Assembly (NCBI GenBank): GCA_913056415.1
Contig: CAJXNA010000022.1
Location: 1 to 14,315 of the forward strand
DNA length: 14,315 bases
Reading direction: 5' to 3'
DNA from: an uncultured Chloroflexota bacterium
Lineage (GTDB): Bacteria; Chloroflexota; Dehalococcoidia; SM23-28-2; RBG-16-64-32
The notes under the pieces are model-generated. The model did no database searches, was not told the origin of the DNA, and saw only the letters and a program-made list of their open reading frames with translations. The position numbers and the translations under genes were made by a program. This document shows positions 6,774 through 13,692 of this stretch, in pieces. Each line of letters starts with the position of its first letter. The first letter of the stretch is position 1.

Positions 6774-9206
6774 ATGACTGAAAAGTTCAGCCGCACCATA
6801 GGCGGCAAAGAGTTGAGCATGGAGGTAGGCGGCGTAGCCGGTCTGGCCAACGGGGCCGTCGTCGTCCGTTACGGCGATTCGATGATCCTGGTCACCGCCT
6901 GCATGGGCGCACCCCGTGAGGGGATGGACTTCTTCCCCCTGACCATAGACTACGAGGAGAGGCTATACGCGGCGGGCAAGATACCCGGCAGCTTCTTCCG
7001 CCGCGAAGGACGGCCCACCAGCCAGGCGATCGTCACCTGTCGCCTCACCGACAGGCCGCTGCGGCCGCTCTTCCCCAAAGGTATGCGGAACGAAACCCAG
7101 GTGATCGGCACCGTCCTCTCCGCCGACCAGGAGAACGACCCTGACATTCTGGCGATCACCGGCGCCTCCGCCGCCCTCGTCATATCCGATATACCCTTCG
7201 ACGGACCCATAGCCGGCACCCGCGTCGGCTACCTCAACGGCGAGTTCGTGGTCAACCCCACCTTCGCCCAGCTCAATGACAGCGATATAGACCTCGTGGT
7301 AGCGGGGACCCGCGACGCGGTGGTCATGGTAGAGGCCGGCGCCAACGAGGTGCCCGAGTCGCTGATACTGGAGGCGATACGCATCGGCCAGGACGTCAAC
7401 GCGGAGCTCATCAGCCTCCAGGAGGAGATGGTCGCTAAGGTGGGCAAGCCGAAGGCCCAGGTGGAGACGAAGACCCTCCCCGACGAGGTACGCTCCGCTG
7501 TCGAGGAGTTCGTCCGCAGCCGCAACTGGGACCTCATCTCCGGCGCTAAGGACGAGCGAAGCGAGGGGATGTCCGAGCGTCGGAAGGAGCTCGTCGAGGC
7601 GCTGGGCGAAACCCACCCCGAGGACGAGCTCAAGTCCGCCCTCTCCGAAATAACCAAGGCCACCGTCCGCTCCCGCATCCTGAGCGAAGGCCGGCGGCCC
7701 GATGACCGAAAAACGGACGAGATCAGGACCCTGAGCAGCGAGGTCGGTCTCCTTCCCCGCACTCACGGCTCCGGCCTGTTCAGCCGCGGCGAGACCCAGG
7801 TCCTCACCGTCACCACTCTGGGCTCCATGGGCGAGCAGCAGAAGCTGGACAGCATCGAACCGGAAGAGACCAAGCGCTTCATGCATCACTACAACTTCCC
7901 CCCCTTCTCCGTCGGTGAGGCCCGATTCCTCAGAGGGCCCAGCCGCCGCGACATCGGCCACGGCGCCCTGGCGGAGCGGGCGCTGCTGCCGGTAGTGCCC
8001 AACGAGGAGGAGTTCCCCTACACCATTCGCCTCGTATCGGAGGTGCTCTCCAGCAACGGCAGCACCTCCATGGCCAGCGTCTGCGGCAGCACCCTCTCCT
8101 TGATGGACGCCGGCGTTCCCATCAAGGCCCCGGTTGCGGGAGTCGCCATGGGCCTCATCAAGAGCGATGACGACTACCGCGTACTTACCGACATCGCCGG
8201 CCTTGAGGATGCCATGGGCGACATGGACTTCAAGGTGGCTGGCACGCCCAAAGGCATCACCGCCATGCAGATGGACATCAAGGTCAAGGGCATCACCGCC
8301 GAGATCATGGAGACAGCGCTCGCTCAGGCCCGCGAGGCGCGAGAGGTCATCCTGAGCAATATGATGGAGACGATCCCGGAAGCGCGAGAGGAGCTCTCGC
8401 CCTACGCACCGCGGATGTTCCGGATATCCATCTCCCAGGAGAAGATCGGCGCCGTCATCGGCCCCGGTGGCCGCGTCATCCGTTCCATTATCGAAGAAAC
8501 GGGCTGCAGCATCGATGTCGAGGACGATGGCACTGTGTTCGTGGGTTCACCCAACGAGGAGCAGGCGCGTAAGGCGATAGCCATCATCGAGGGCTTGACT
8601 AAAGACGCGGAGCTGGGTGAGGTATACACCGGCAGGGTTACCCGCCTCACCTCCTTCGGCGCCTTCGTGGAGATACTGCCCGGTAAGGACGGCCTCGTCC
8701 GTATGGCTGACCTGGCGGAAGCGCCCGTGCGCCGCGTCGAGGATGTAGTTAACGTCGGTGACGAAATCATGGTGATGGTCATAGAAGTAGATGACCTCGG
8801 CCGTGTCAACCTCTCCCGCCGCGCCGTGCTAGAGGACCTCTCCCCTGCGGAAGCGCTGGAGGCGTCCAAGAAGGCACAGATGGCTGACGTCGGCGGGCGC
8901 CGTGGCCCCGATCGCGGCGGCAGGCCTCCGCGCCGGGACGGCGGCGGTGGCCGTGGTGGCCGTGGTGGTGGCGGTGGCAGTCGTGGTGGCCGTGGTGGTG
9001 GCGGTGGCGGCCGGCAGTTCGGCGGCGGTGGTGGTGGCGGCGGCCGGCAGTTCGGCGGCGGCGGTGACGGCAGGCCGCGAGGAGGCGGATACGGCGGACG
9101 CTCCCAGCGACCCCAGCCCCCGCAACAGCCGGATGGCGGCGGTTTCCGGCGCAGCCCTGGCGATCCTCTACCGCCTCCTCCCAGCCCACCCGGGAGGCGC
9201 TGGTAG
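6774..9206 (+). CDS. pnp: Polyribonucleotide nucleotidyltransferase with a Gly/Arg-rich tail
   Basis: PNPase degrades RNA 3'-5' by phosphorolysis and can add tails; it acts as a trimer in the cytoplasm. Domains in order are RNase PH-like 1 (about 12-145), the helical domain (240-315), RNase PH-like 2 (325-540), KH (546-608, GPGG at 563-566) and S1 (615-683). The catalytic half is intact: SRRD (390-393), phosphate-site NGSTSM (428-433) and GDMDFK (482-487) with D479. Residues 707-810 are an unusual low-complexity extension rich in Gly and Arg, with RGG, RGGRGG and two RQFGGGG units, ending in a Pro-rich stretch. Typical PNPases are about 700-720 residues, so this tail adds about 90. The ATG at 6774 is 11 bases after GGGAGG (6757-6762). 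dapB follows after 20 bases. Confidence 0.98.
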   Translation: MTEKFSRTIGGKELSMEVGGVAGLANGAVVVRYGDSMILVTACMGAPREGMDFFPLTIDYEERLYAAGKIPGSFFRREGRPTSQAIVTCRLTDRPLRPLFPKGMRNETQVIGTVLSADQENDPDILAITGASAALVISDIPFDGPIAGTRVGYLNGEFVVNPTFAQLNDSDIDLVVAGTRDAVVMVEAGANEVPESLILEAIRIGQDVNAELISLQEEMVAKVGKPKAQVETKTLPDEVRSAVEEFVRSRNWDLISGAKDERSEGMSERRKELVEALGETHPEDELKSALSEITKATVRSRILSEGRRPDDRKTDEIRTLSSEVGLLPRTHGSGLFSRGETQVLTVTTLGSMGEQQKLDSIEPEETKRFMHHYNFPPFSVGEARFLRGPSRRDIGHGALAERALLPVVPNEEEFPYTIRLVSEVLSSNGSTSMASVCGSTLSLMDAGVPIKAPVAGVAMGLIKSDDDYRVLTDIAGLEDAMGDMDFKVAGTPKGITAMQMDIKVKGITAEIMETALAQAREAREVILSNMMETIPEAREELSPYAPRMFRISISQEKIGAVIGPGGRVIRSIIEETGCSIDVEDDGTVFVGSPNEEQARKAIAIIEGLTKDAELGEVYTGRVTRLTSFGAFVEILPGKDGLVRMADLAEAPVRRVEDVVNVGDEIMVMVIEVDDLGRVNLSRRAVLEDLSPAEALEASKKAQMADVGGRRGPDRGGRPPRRDGGGGRGGRGGGGGSRGGRGGGGGGRQFGGGGGGGGRQFGGGGDGRPRGGGYGGRSQRPQPPQQPDGGGFRRSPGDPLPPPPSPPGRRW
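8952..9056 (+). repeat. Short direct repeats coding the Gly/Arg-rich PNPase tail
   Basis: A 27-base unit at 8952-8978 is repeated exactly at 8982-9008 (period 30 bases). A second pair, centred on CCGGCAGTTC at 9011-9020 and 9044-9053, is repeated with a period of 33 bases. Both periods are multiples of three, so copy changes keep the pnp frame. The pattern suggests expansion by slippage or unequal exchange within the gene. Confidence 0.8.
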
Positions 9207-9226
9207 AATAGCTGCGGAGTCGCTCT

Positions 9227-10021
9227 ATGCCCATAAAGGTCGTTGTCAGCGGCACAGGCAAAATGGGCCGCCAGGTCCTGGCTGCCGTATGCGCCGAGCC
9301 CGACCTGAAACCTGTGGGTGTCCTCTCTCGCCTCGCCGCCGAAGAGTACCTGCCGCTCCCTGACGGCTCCGATCTCGTCCCCTTCGGCGCAGACCCTGCC
9401 GGCCTGTTCACCCGCACCCGGCCTGACGTCGTAGTCGACTTCACTAATGCGGATCACACCCCCTCGGTGGCCCGTGAGGCGCTGGAAGCGGGGGCGCGTC
9501 TCGTCATCGGCACCTCAGATCTGTCCGAAGCGTTCCTGAATGAGCTTGATCGCGAGTGTCGCGAACGTAAGCTTGGCGCTGTAGTCGCGTCCAACTTCGC
9601 CCTGGGCGCCGTCGTAATGGCCCACCTTTCGAAGGTCGCCGCCCGCTTCTTCGATCACGCCGAGATCATTGAGATGCACCACGAAAGCAAGGTCGACTCC
9701 CCGTCTGGGACGGCTTTGGCCACCGCCCGCAGGATGGCCGAGGGCCGCGAGGGGCGCTTCCAGCGGCCGCCCACACAGCGCGAAACGCTTGAGGGCACCC
9801 GCGGCGGTGCCGTTGACGGCGTCACCATCCACAGCGTGCGTCTCCCCGGTCTGGTCGCCCACCAGGAGGTGATCTTCGGCGGGCTCGGTGAGACCCTGAC
9901 CATCCGTCACGACTCCAACAGCCGTGAAGCGTTCATGCCGGGCGTGATACTGGCGATAAAGGATGTGATGGAGCGTCAGGACGTCGTCCACGGCCTGGAG
10001 AGATTGATCGGCCTGGAATAG
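9227..10021 (+). CDS. dapB: 4-hydroxy-tetrahydrodipicolinate reductase
   Basis: A 264-residue DapB, which reduces the product of DapA with NAD(P)H in diaminopimelate/lysine synthesis. The N-terminal nucleotide-binding motif is SGTGKMG (8-14). The signature EMHHESKVDSPSGTA (149-163) holds the catalytic H151 and H152 and the substrate-binding K155 and SGT (160-162). GTSDLSEA (95-102) and ASNFALG (121-127) are also typical. Length is normal and all key residues are present. The ATG at 9227 has GGAG (9216-9219) seven bases upstream and is 20 bases beyond pnp, so it is probably read from the rpsO-pnp transcript. Its pathway partners asd and dapA lie downstream but are separated from it by a flavoprotein gene. 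Confidence 0.97.
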   Translation: MPIKVVVSGTGKMGRQVLAAVCAEPDLKPVGVLSRLAAEEYLPLPDGSDLVPFGADPAGLFTRTRPDVVVDFTNADHTPSVAREALEAGARLVIGTSDLSEAFLNELDRECRERKLGAVVASNFALGAVVMAHLSKVAARFFDHAEIIEMHHESKVDSPSGTALATARRMAEGREGRFQRPPTQRETLEGTRGGAVDGVTIHSVRLPGLVAHQEVIFGGLGETLTIRHDSNSREAFMPGVILAIKDVMERQDVVHGLERLIGLE

Positions 10022-10072
10022 CCCGCGCCGATCCATGAGGCCCAAGTCGCCGGACCATAGAACACAGGGCTC

Positions 10073-10103
10073 TTGATTCGTGACCCCAAGAGGATGCTAT
10101 CAT
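10073..10103 (+). promoter_or_regulatory. Candidate promoter for the SQR-like flavoprotein gene
   Basis: TTGATT (10073-10078) and TATCAT (10098-10103) are separated by 19 bases; the matches are 4 of 6 and 5 of 6. The -10 element lies inside the left arm of a perfect inverted repeat, so a protein bound there would block the promoter. The spacer is longer than ideal, which suggests a weak or activator-dependent promoter. Confidence 0.45.
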
Positions 10104-10122
10104 TCTAACCTGAGAATGATAG
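10097..10122 (+). promoter_or_regulatory. Perfect inverted-repeat operator upstream of the SQR-like gene
   Basis: CTATCATTCT (10097-10106) and AGAATGATAG (10113-10122) are exact reverse complements around the six bases AACCTG. The site is AT-rich within a GC-rich region, overlaps the predicted -10 and start point, and ends 13 bases before the GTG at 10136. Within it ATTC-N8-GAAT (10102-10117) resembles the motif I recall for SqrR/BigR-type ArsR repressors that sense reactive sulfur. There is no T-run, so it does not look like an intrinsic terminator. The hairpin form could also act in the mRNA leader. Confidence 0.7.
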
Positions 10123-10135
10123 GTCGGATTAGACC

Positions 10136-11287
10136 GTGGCTGGCAAGACGATAGTCGTCCTCGGCGGTGGCGTCGGTGGCTTGGTGGCCGCCAACCGCCT
10201 GCGGAGGTTGCTTCACCGCGAGCACCGCGTCATCCTCGTAGACCACAACGTCTGGCACAGCTTTGCACCCGCCTATACGGCCGTCATGCTGGGCCAGAAG
10301 GTCGCCGGGCAGATCAGCCGCGACCTGCGCCGCCTCAACCGTAAGCGGATCGAGTTCATCGCCGACGAGATCACCGGCATCGACCCCGCCAAGAAGACCG
10401 TGCACCTGACCGGCCAACAGCTCACCTACGACTACCTGATCGTCGCCTTGGGCACCCAGTACACCGCGGGCGATATCAGCGGCTTCGGTACCGCCTACAC
10501 CTACTACACACTGGAGGGTGCGGAAGGCCTGTGCGAGGAGCTCGCCAATTTCACGTCTGGCCGCATCGCTATCGTCGTTCCGGGCCTGCCCTACAAGTGC
10601 CCCGCCGCCCCCTACGAAGGTGCGCTTCTCCTGGACCACTACTTCCGCCGCAGCCGCCTCCGCACAGAGGTAGAGATACGGCTGTTCACCCCGGAGCCCG
10701 GGCCTCTGCCCGTGGCCGGCAAAGCCATAGGCGAGGCGGTGACGGAGCTCCTAGCCGGCCGCGAGATCTGGTACAGCCCCAGCAGCCGTCTACAGGCAGT
10801 AGACCCCGAGGCGAGGAGGCTGACCTTCGAGGATGGCATCGACGCTCCCTACGACCTCCTCATCGGCGTGCCCCTGCACGAGGTCCCGACCGTCGTGCGC
10901 GAGGCCGGCCTGGCTCAGGAAGGCGGCTGGGTCAGCGTGGACCGGGAGACGCTGGCCACATCGTTCGAGGGTGTGTATGCGATTGGCGATGTCACCGGCA
11001 TACCGCTCGCCAACGGCCTCCCGCTGCCTAAGGCGGGAGTGTTCGCGCACGGCGAAGCTGAGGTCGTAGCGCGCAACATCGCCGCCGAGATCAACGATGG
11101 TGAGACCCGCTGGGCGTTCGGTGGAGAAGGCTCCTGCTTCCTGGAGACCGGCTACGGCAAGGCGGCGTACGTGACCGGCAACTTCTACGCCGAGCCTGAC
11201 CCGGATTTGAAGATGCGCCAGCCCAGCTTTCTCTGGCGCTGGGTGAAAGAAGGCTTCGTCCGAACCTGGCTCTGGCGCTGGTTCTAG
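10136..11287 (+). CDS. Sulfide:quinone oxidoreductase-like FAD-dependent oxidoreductase
   Basis: A 383-residue flavoprotein of the disulfide-reductase superfamily. It has an N-terminal FAD site VVLGGGVGGLVAANRL (7-22), a second dinucleotide-fold region (IAIVVPG, 144-150) and the FAD-ribityl motif YAIGDVTGIPL (281-291). Cysteines are C133, C155 (LPYKCPAAPYE) and C334 (GEGSCFLETG). C155 and C334 sit where SQR-type enzymes carry their redox pair, so sulfide oxidation to polysulfide with electrons passed to quinone is the likely role. Type II NADH dehydrogenase or a related reductase is less likely because those lack this cysteine pair. The C-terminus (364-383) is rich in Trp, Phe and Arg and looks like an amphipathic membrane anchor, as needed to reach quinone. 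The start is a GTG with a poor ribosome site, just after a perfect palindrome. It splits dapB from asd-dapA. Confidence 0.85.
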   Translation: MAGKTIVVLGGGVGGLVAANRLRRLLHREHRVILVDHNVWHSFAPAYTAVMLGQKVAGQISRDLRRLNRKRIEFIADEITGIDPAKKTVHLTGQQLTYDYLIVALGTQYTAGDISGFGTAYTYYTLEGAEGLCEELANFTSGRIAIVVPGLPYKCPAAPYEGALLLDHYFRRSRLRTEVEIRLFTPEPGPLPVAGKAIGEAVTELLAGREIWYSPSSRLQAVDPEARRLTFEDGIDAPYDLLIGVPLHEVPTVVREAGLAQEGGWVSVDRETLATSFEGVYAIGDVTGIPLANGLPLPKAGVFAHGEAEVVARNIAAEINDGETRWAFGGEGSCFLETGYGKAAYVTGNFYAEPDPDLKMRQPSFLWRWVKEGFVRTWLWRWF

Positions 11288-11313
11288 ACGCCGCCCACAC
11301 AGACGATCCGCTG

Positions 11314-11340
11314 CCGCAGAGTAAAGCTTTCCGCTTGCGG
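11314..11340. other. Interrupted palindrome after the SQR-like gene
   Basis: CCGCA (11314-11318) and TGCGG (11336-11340) flank a central palindrome AAAGCTTT (11323-11330), with the two centres offset by half a base. It could be a weak imperfect hairpin at the 3' end of the flavoprotein transcript or a protein-binding site. No T-run follows, so a standard terminator is not supported. Confidence 0.25.
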
Positions 11341-11356
11341 GGCGCACCGCCTCCCG

Positions 11357-11385
11357 TTGCGGCTCAAACTCCAATCGGCTAACAT
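11357..11385 (+). promoter_or_regulatory. Candidate promoter for asd-dapA
   Basis: TTGCGG (11357-11362), a 17-base spacer and TAACAT (11380-11385) match the consensus at 3 of 6 and 4 of 6. The spacing is ideal but the hexamers are modest. The predicted start near 11392 falls just before a hairpin and about 48 bases before the asd ATG. Confidence 0.35.
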
Positions 11386-11393
11386 GGTCGCGC

Positions 11394-11416
11394 CGCAGCC
11401 GAATCTGACGGCTGCG
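11394..11416 (+). promoter_or_regulatory. 8-bp perfect hairpin in the asd leader
   Basis: CGCAGCCG (11394-11401) and CGGCTGCG (11409-11416) are exact reverse complements around AATCTGA. The stem ends 23 bases before the asd ATG. It is not followed by a T-run. It may be a 5'-end stabilising hairpin, an operator over the transcription start, or a terminator of the preceding gene that depends on Rho. Confidence 0.45.
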
Positions 11417-11439
11417 CTGTATCCCGAGAGTGAGTACGA

Positions 11440-12456
11440 ATGGCCAAGGATTACAACGTCGCAGTAGTCGGCGCCACCGGCCTTGTGGGGCAGGAGTTCC
11501 TCAAGCTCGTCCTGGAGAGAGGCTTCCCTATTAAGGAGCTGCGCCTCCTCGCCTCCAACCGCTCGGCGGGGCGCCGCGTCACCGTGGGCGAATGGGATCT
11601 GGAGGTAGAAGAGACCAACTCCAAGTCCTTCGCCGGCGTGGACATCGCCTTCTTCTCCGCCACCACGGAAGTCTCCAAGCAAATAATCCCCGCCGCAGTC
11701 AAGGCCGGCGCCGTCGTCATCGACGATAGCGCTGCCTGGCGCATGGAGCCGGACGTCCCCCTGGTTGTGCCGGAGGTGAACGCCGATGACCTGGAGGGTC
11801 ACAAGGGGACCATCTCCATCCCCAACTGCCCCACCACGCCCCTGGTACATACGCTCTGGCCCCTCCACACCGCCAACCCAATTAAGCGCATCATCGTCGA
11901 TACCTACCAGTCGGTTTCGGGGCACGGCGCCAAGGCGGTTCAGGAGCTTACCGACCAGACCCGCGCCGTGCTGGACGGCAACAGCGCCACCGCCCACGTC
12001 TTCCCTCACCAGATCGCCTTCAGCCTGCTGCCCCACGTGGACGTCTTCCTGGGCAGCGGCTACACCAAAGAGGAGTGGAAGATAATCAACGAGACCAAGA
12101 AGATCATGCACGAGCCCGATCTGGCGATATCCGCCACCTGCGTTCGTGTGCCCGTATACGTCGGGCACTGCGAGGCTGTGCATGTGGAGTTCAGCCACCC
12201 CATCACCCCGGAAGACGTGCAGACTATCCTCCGCGATACCCCCGGCGTGACAATCCAGGACGAGCCGTCCGTGAACCTATACCCCACGCCCAGGGGCGTT
12301 GTCGGCAAGGACGACACGTTCGTGGGACGCATCCGCCAGGACGCTTCCCATCCGATGGGAATCGCCCTGTGGATCGCCAGCGATAACCTCCGCAAGGGCG
12401 CCGCCCTCAACGCGATCCAGATCGCGGAAGAGCTGGTCGCCCGCCGCCTGATATAG
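11440..12456 (+). CDS. asd: Aspartate-semialdehyde dehydrogenase
   Basis: A 338-residue enzyme that reduces aspartyl phosphate to aspartate semialdehyde with NADPH. This is the branch point to lysine/diaminopimelate and to threonine, methionine and isoleucine. The nucleotide-binding motif is GATGLVGQE (11-19). The catalytic cysteine is C130 in SIPNCPTTPLV, and TYQSVSGHG (155-163) carries the Gln that positions the substrate. H243 in RVPVYVGHCEAV is the likely general base. All expected residues are present and length is normal for the family. The ATG at 11440 has a GAGAG-type purine tract about ten bases upstream. dapA begins immediately after, with its ribosome site overlapping the asd stop codon, so the two are cotranscribed. 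Confidence 0.97.
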   Translation: MAKDYNVAVVGATGLVGQEFLKLVLERGFPIKELRLLASNRSAGRRVTVGEWDLEVEETNSKSFAGVDIAFFSATTEVSKQIIPAAVKAGAVVIDDSAAWRMEPDVPLVVPEVNADDLEGHKGTISIPNCPTTPLVHTLWPLHTANPIKRIIVDTYQSVSGHGAKAVQELTDQTRAVLDGNSATAHVFPHQIAFSLLPHVDVFLGSGYTKEEWKIINETKKIMHEPDLAISATCVRVPVYVGHCEAVHVEFSHPITPEDVQTILRDTPGVTIQDEPSVNLYPTPRGVVGKDDTFVGRIRQDASHPMGIALWIASDNLRKGAALNAIQIAEELVARRLI

Positions 12457-12465
12457 GAGATGTCC

Positions 12466-13362
12466 ATGGAGATCGGACGCCTTCTCACCGCTATGGTCAC
12501 CCCCTTCGACGACGAGGGGCAGGTGGACTACGAGCAGGCGCGCCGGCTGGCCCGCGCCCTGCTCGATTCCGGCAGCGACGGCCTGGTGATCGGTGCCACC
12601 ACCGGTGAGGCGCCGACGCTGACCCATGAGGAGAAGCTGAAGCTGTTCGCCGCCGTCAAGCAGGCGGTCAACGGCCGCGGTGCCGTCATCGCTGGCACCG
12701 GCACCAACGACACTTCGGCCAGCGTCGAACTGTCCCAGGAGGCGGAGCGCATCGGCGTCGATGGCCTCCTGCTCACCGTGCCCTACTACAACAAGCCCAC
12801 ACAGGACGGTCTCTACCGCCACTTCGAGGCGATCGCCCGGGCGACCAGACTGCCCTGCATCCTGTATAACATCCCCTCACGCACCGGCGTTAACATGACG
12901 GCGGAGACCACTCTGCGCCTCTCGCGGGTGCCCAACATCGTAGGAATCAAGGAGGCCTCAGGCGATCTCGCTCAGATCGCCCGCGTCATCGACGACGCGG
13001 GCGAGGACTTTCGCCTGTGGAGCGGTGATGACGCCCTGACCCTGCCCATCCTCGCCCTCGGCGGCTACGGCGTCATCGCCGTGGTCTCCCACCTCACCGG
13101 CGCCCAGCTGCAACGGATTATCGACGACTACCTCGCCGGTCGCACGGCTGAAGCCGCACGCGGCCATCGGCGCCTCCTGCCCCTAATGCAGACCCTGATG
13201 ACCGTGGCCAGCAACCCGGCCCCCGTGAAGTACGCCCTCAACCAGGTCGGCTTCCCGGTCGGCGCGCCCCGGCTGCCGTTGGTGGAGCCGGACGGGGAGG
13301 CAGCCGAGCGCATCGTGGCGGAGGTGCGGCGCAGTCGGATAGACTTAGTGGTGGCGGTTTAA
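12466..13362 (+). CDS. dapA: 4-hydroxy-tetrahydrodipicolinate synthase
   Basis: A 298-residue (beta/alpha)8-barrel aldolase that condenses pyruvate with aspartate semialdehyde, the first step committed to lysine and diaminopimelate. Counting from the ATG at 12466, the Schiff-base lysine is K162 in VGIKEASGD. The catalytic triad and carboxylate site are seen as TTGE (45-48), VPYYNKP (105-111) and YNIPSRTGV (134-142) with Y134 and R139. I chose 12466 over the in-frame ATG at 12460 because AGGAG (12455-12459) is six bases from the former and directly abuts the latter. The gene follows asd, its substrate supplier, within ten bases, so the two products are made together. Confidence 0.97.
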   Translation: MEIGRLLTAMVTPFDDEGQVDYEQARRLARALLDSGSDGLVIGATTGEAPTLTHEEKLKLFAAVKQAVNGRGAVIAGTGTNDTSASVELSQEAERIGVDGLLLTVPYYNKPTQDGLYRHFEAIARATRLPCILYNIPSRTGVNMTAETTLRLSRVPNIVGIKEASGDLAQIARVIDDAGEDFRLWSGDDALTLPILALGGYGVIAVVSHLTGAQLQRIIDDYLAGRTAEAARGHRRLLPLMQTLMTVASNPAPVKYALNQVGFPVGAPRLPLVEPDGEAAERIVAEVRRSRIDLVVAV

Positions 13363-13381
13363 GAGAAGGAAGGAGCTACGA

Positions 13382-13666
13382 ATGGCGAGCATGTTTATTA
13401 AGCACCGCGTGGCGGACTACGCCAAGTGGAAGCCCGTCTTCGACGAGCACGAAGCTTTGCGGACAGAGTACGGCACTACCGCGCATAGTCTGCACCGCGA
13501 CGCCGACGATCCCAACGTCATCATCATCGCCTTTAGGGTGACGGACATAAACCGGGCGAAGGAGTTCGCCGCCTCCGAGGAGCTGCGCTCAGCGATGGAG
13601 CGGGCCGGAGTGCAGGGTCCACCGGAGATCTGGTTCGCGGATGACGTCGAGGAGAAACGCTACTAG
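13382..13666 (+). CDS. Small dimeric alpha/beta-barrel (cyclase/ABM-like) protein
   Basis: A 94-residue protein with a ferredoxin-like pattern: an opening strand with FIKHRVADYAKWKPVFDEH (5-23), a central strand NVIIIAFRV (45-53), then a helix DINRAKEFAASEELRSAMERAG (55-76) and a short last strand (PEIWFADDV). Proteins with the H-x-V-x-D-Y-x-x-W-K-x-x-(F/Y)-D-x-H start are widespread small proteins often annotated as cyclase or antibiotic-biosynthesis-monooxygenase-like, without proven activity. The start at 13382 has AGGAG (13371-13375) six bases upstream; a second ATG at 13391 is possible. It lies 19 bases after dapA and is probably in the same operon. Function is unknown. Confidence 0.8.
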   Translation: MASMFIKHRVADYAKWKPVFDEHEALRTEYGTTAHSLHRDADDPNVIIIAFRVTDINRAKEFAASEELRSAMERAGVQGPPEIWFADDVEEKRY

Positions 13667-13692
13667 TCCTCGGCGCAGCCAGGAGGTTACTG

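Noticed and set aside
6963..7961. 332-codon minus-strand frame
   Set aside because: It is antisense to the catalytic core of pnp; the acidic/Gly-rich composition reflects pnp codon use.
8940..9060. GGN repeats considered as a CRISPR or minisatellite outside a gene
   Set aside because: There are no distinct spacers, periods are multiples of three, and the stretch is in frame with pnp; it is a coding low-complexity tract.
8402..9457. 351-codon minus-strand frame with a Pro-rich stretch
   Set aside because: The Pro runs are the reverse complement of the Gly-rich pnp tail; it also crosses dapB.
10022..10135. Intrinsic terminator after dapB
   Set aside because: The perfect stem here has no following T-run, is AT-rich, and overlaps a promoter, so an operator explains it better.
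11288..11439. Lysine riboswitch before asd
   Set aside because: The gap is too short for the usual large aptamer and shows no recognisable core; only simple hairpins are visible.
11284..12198. 304-codon minus-strand frame
   Set aside because: It is antisense to asd, which carries all catalytic residues.
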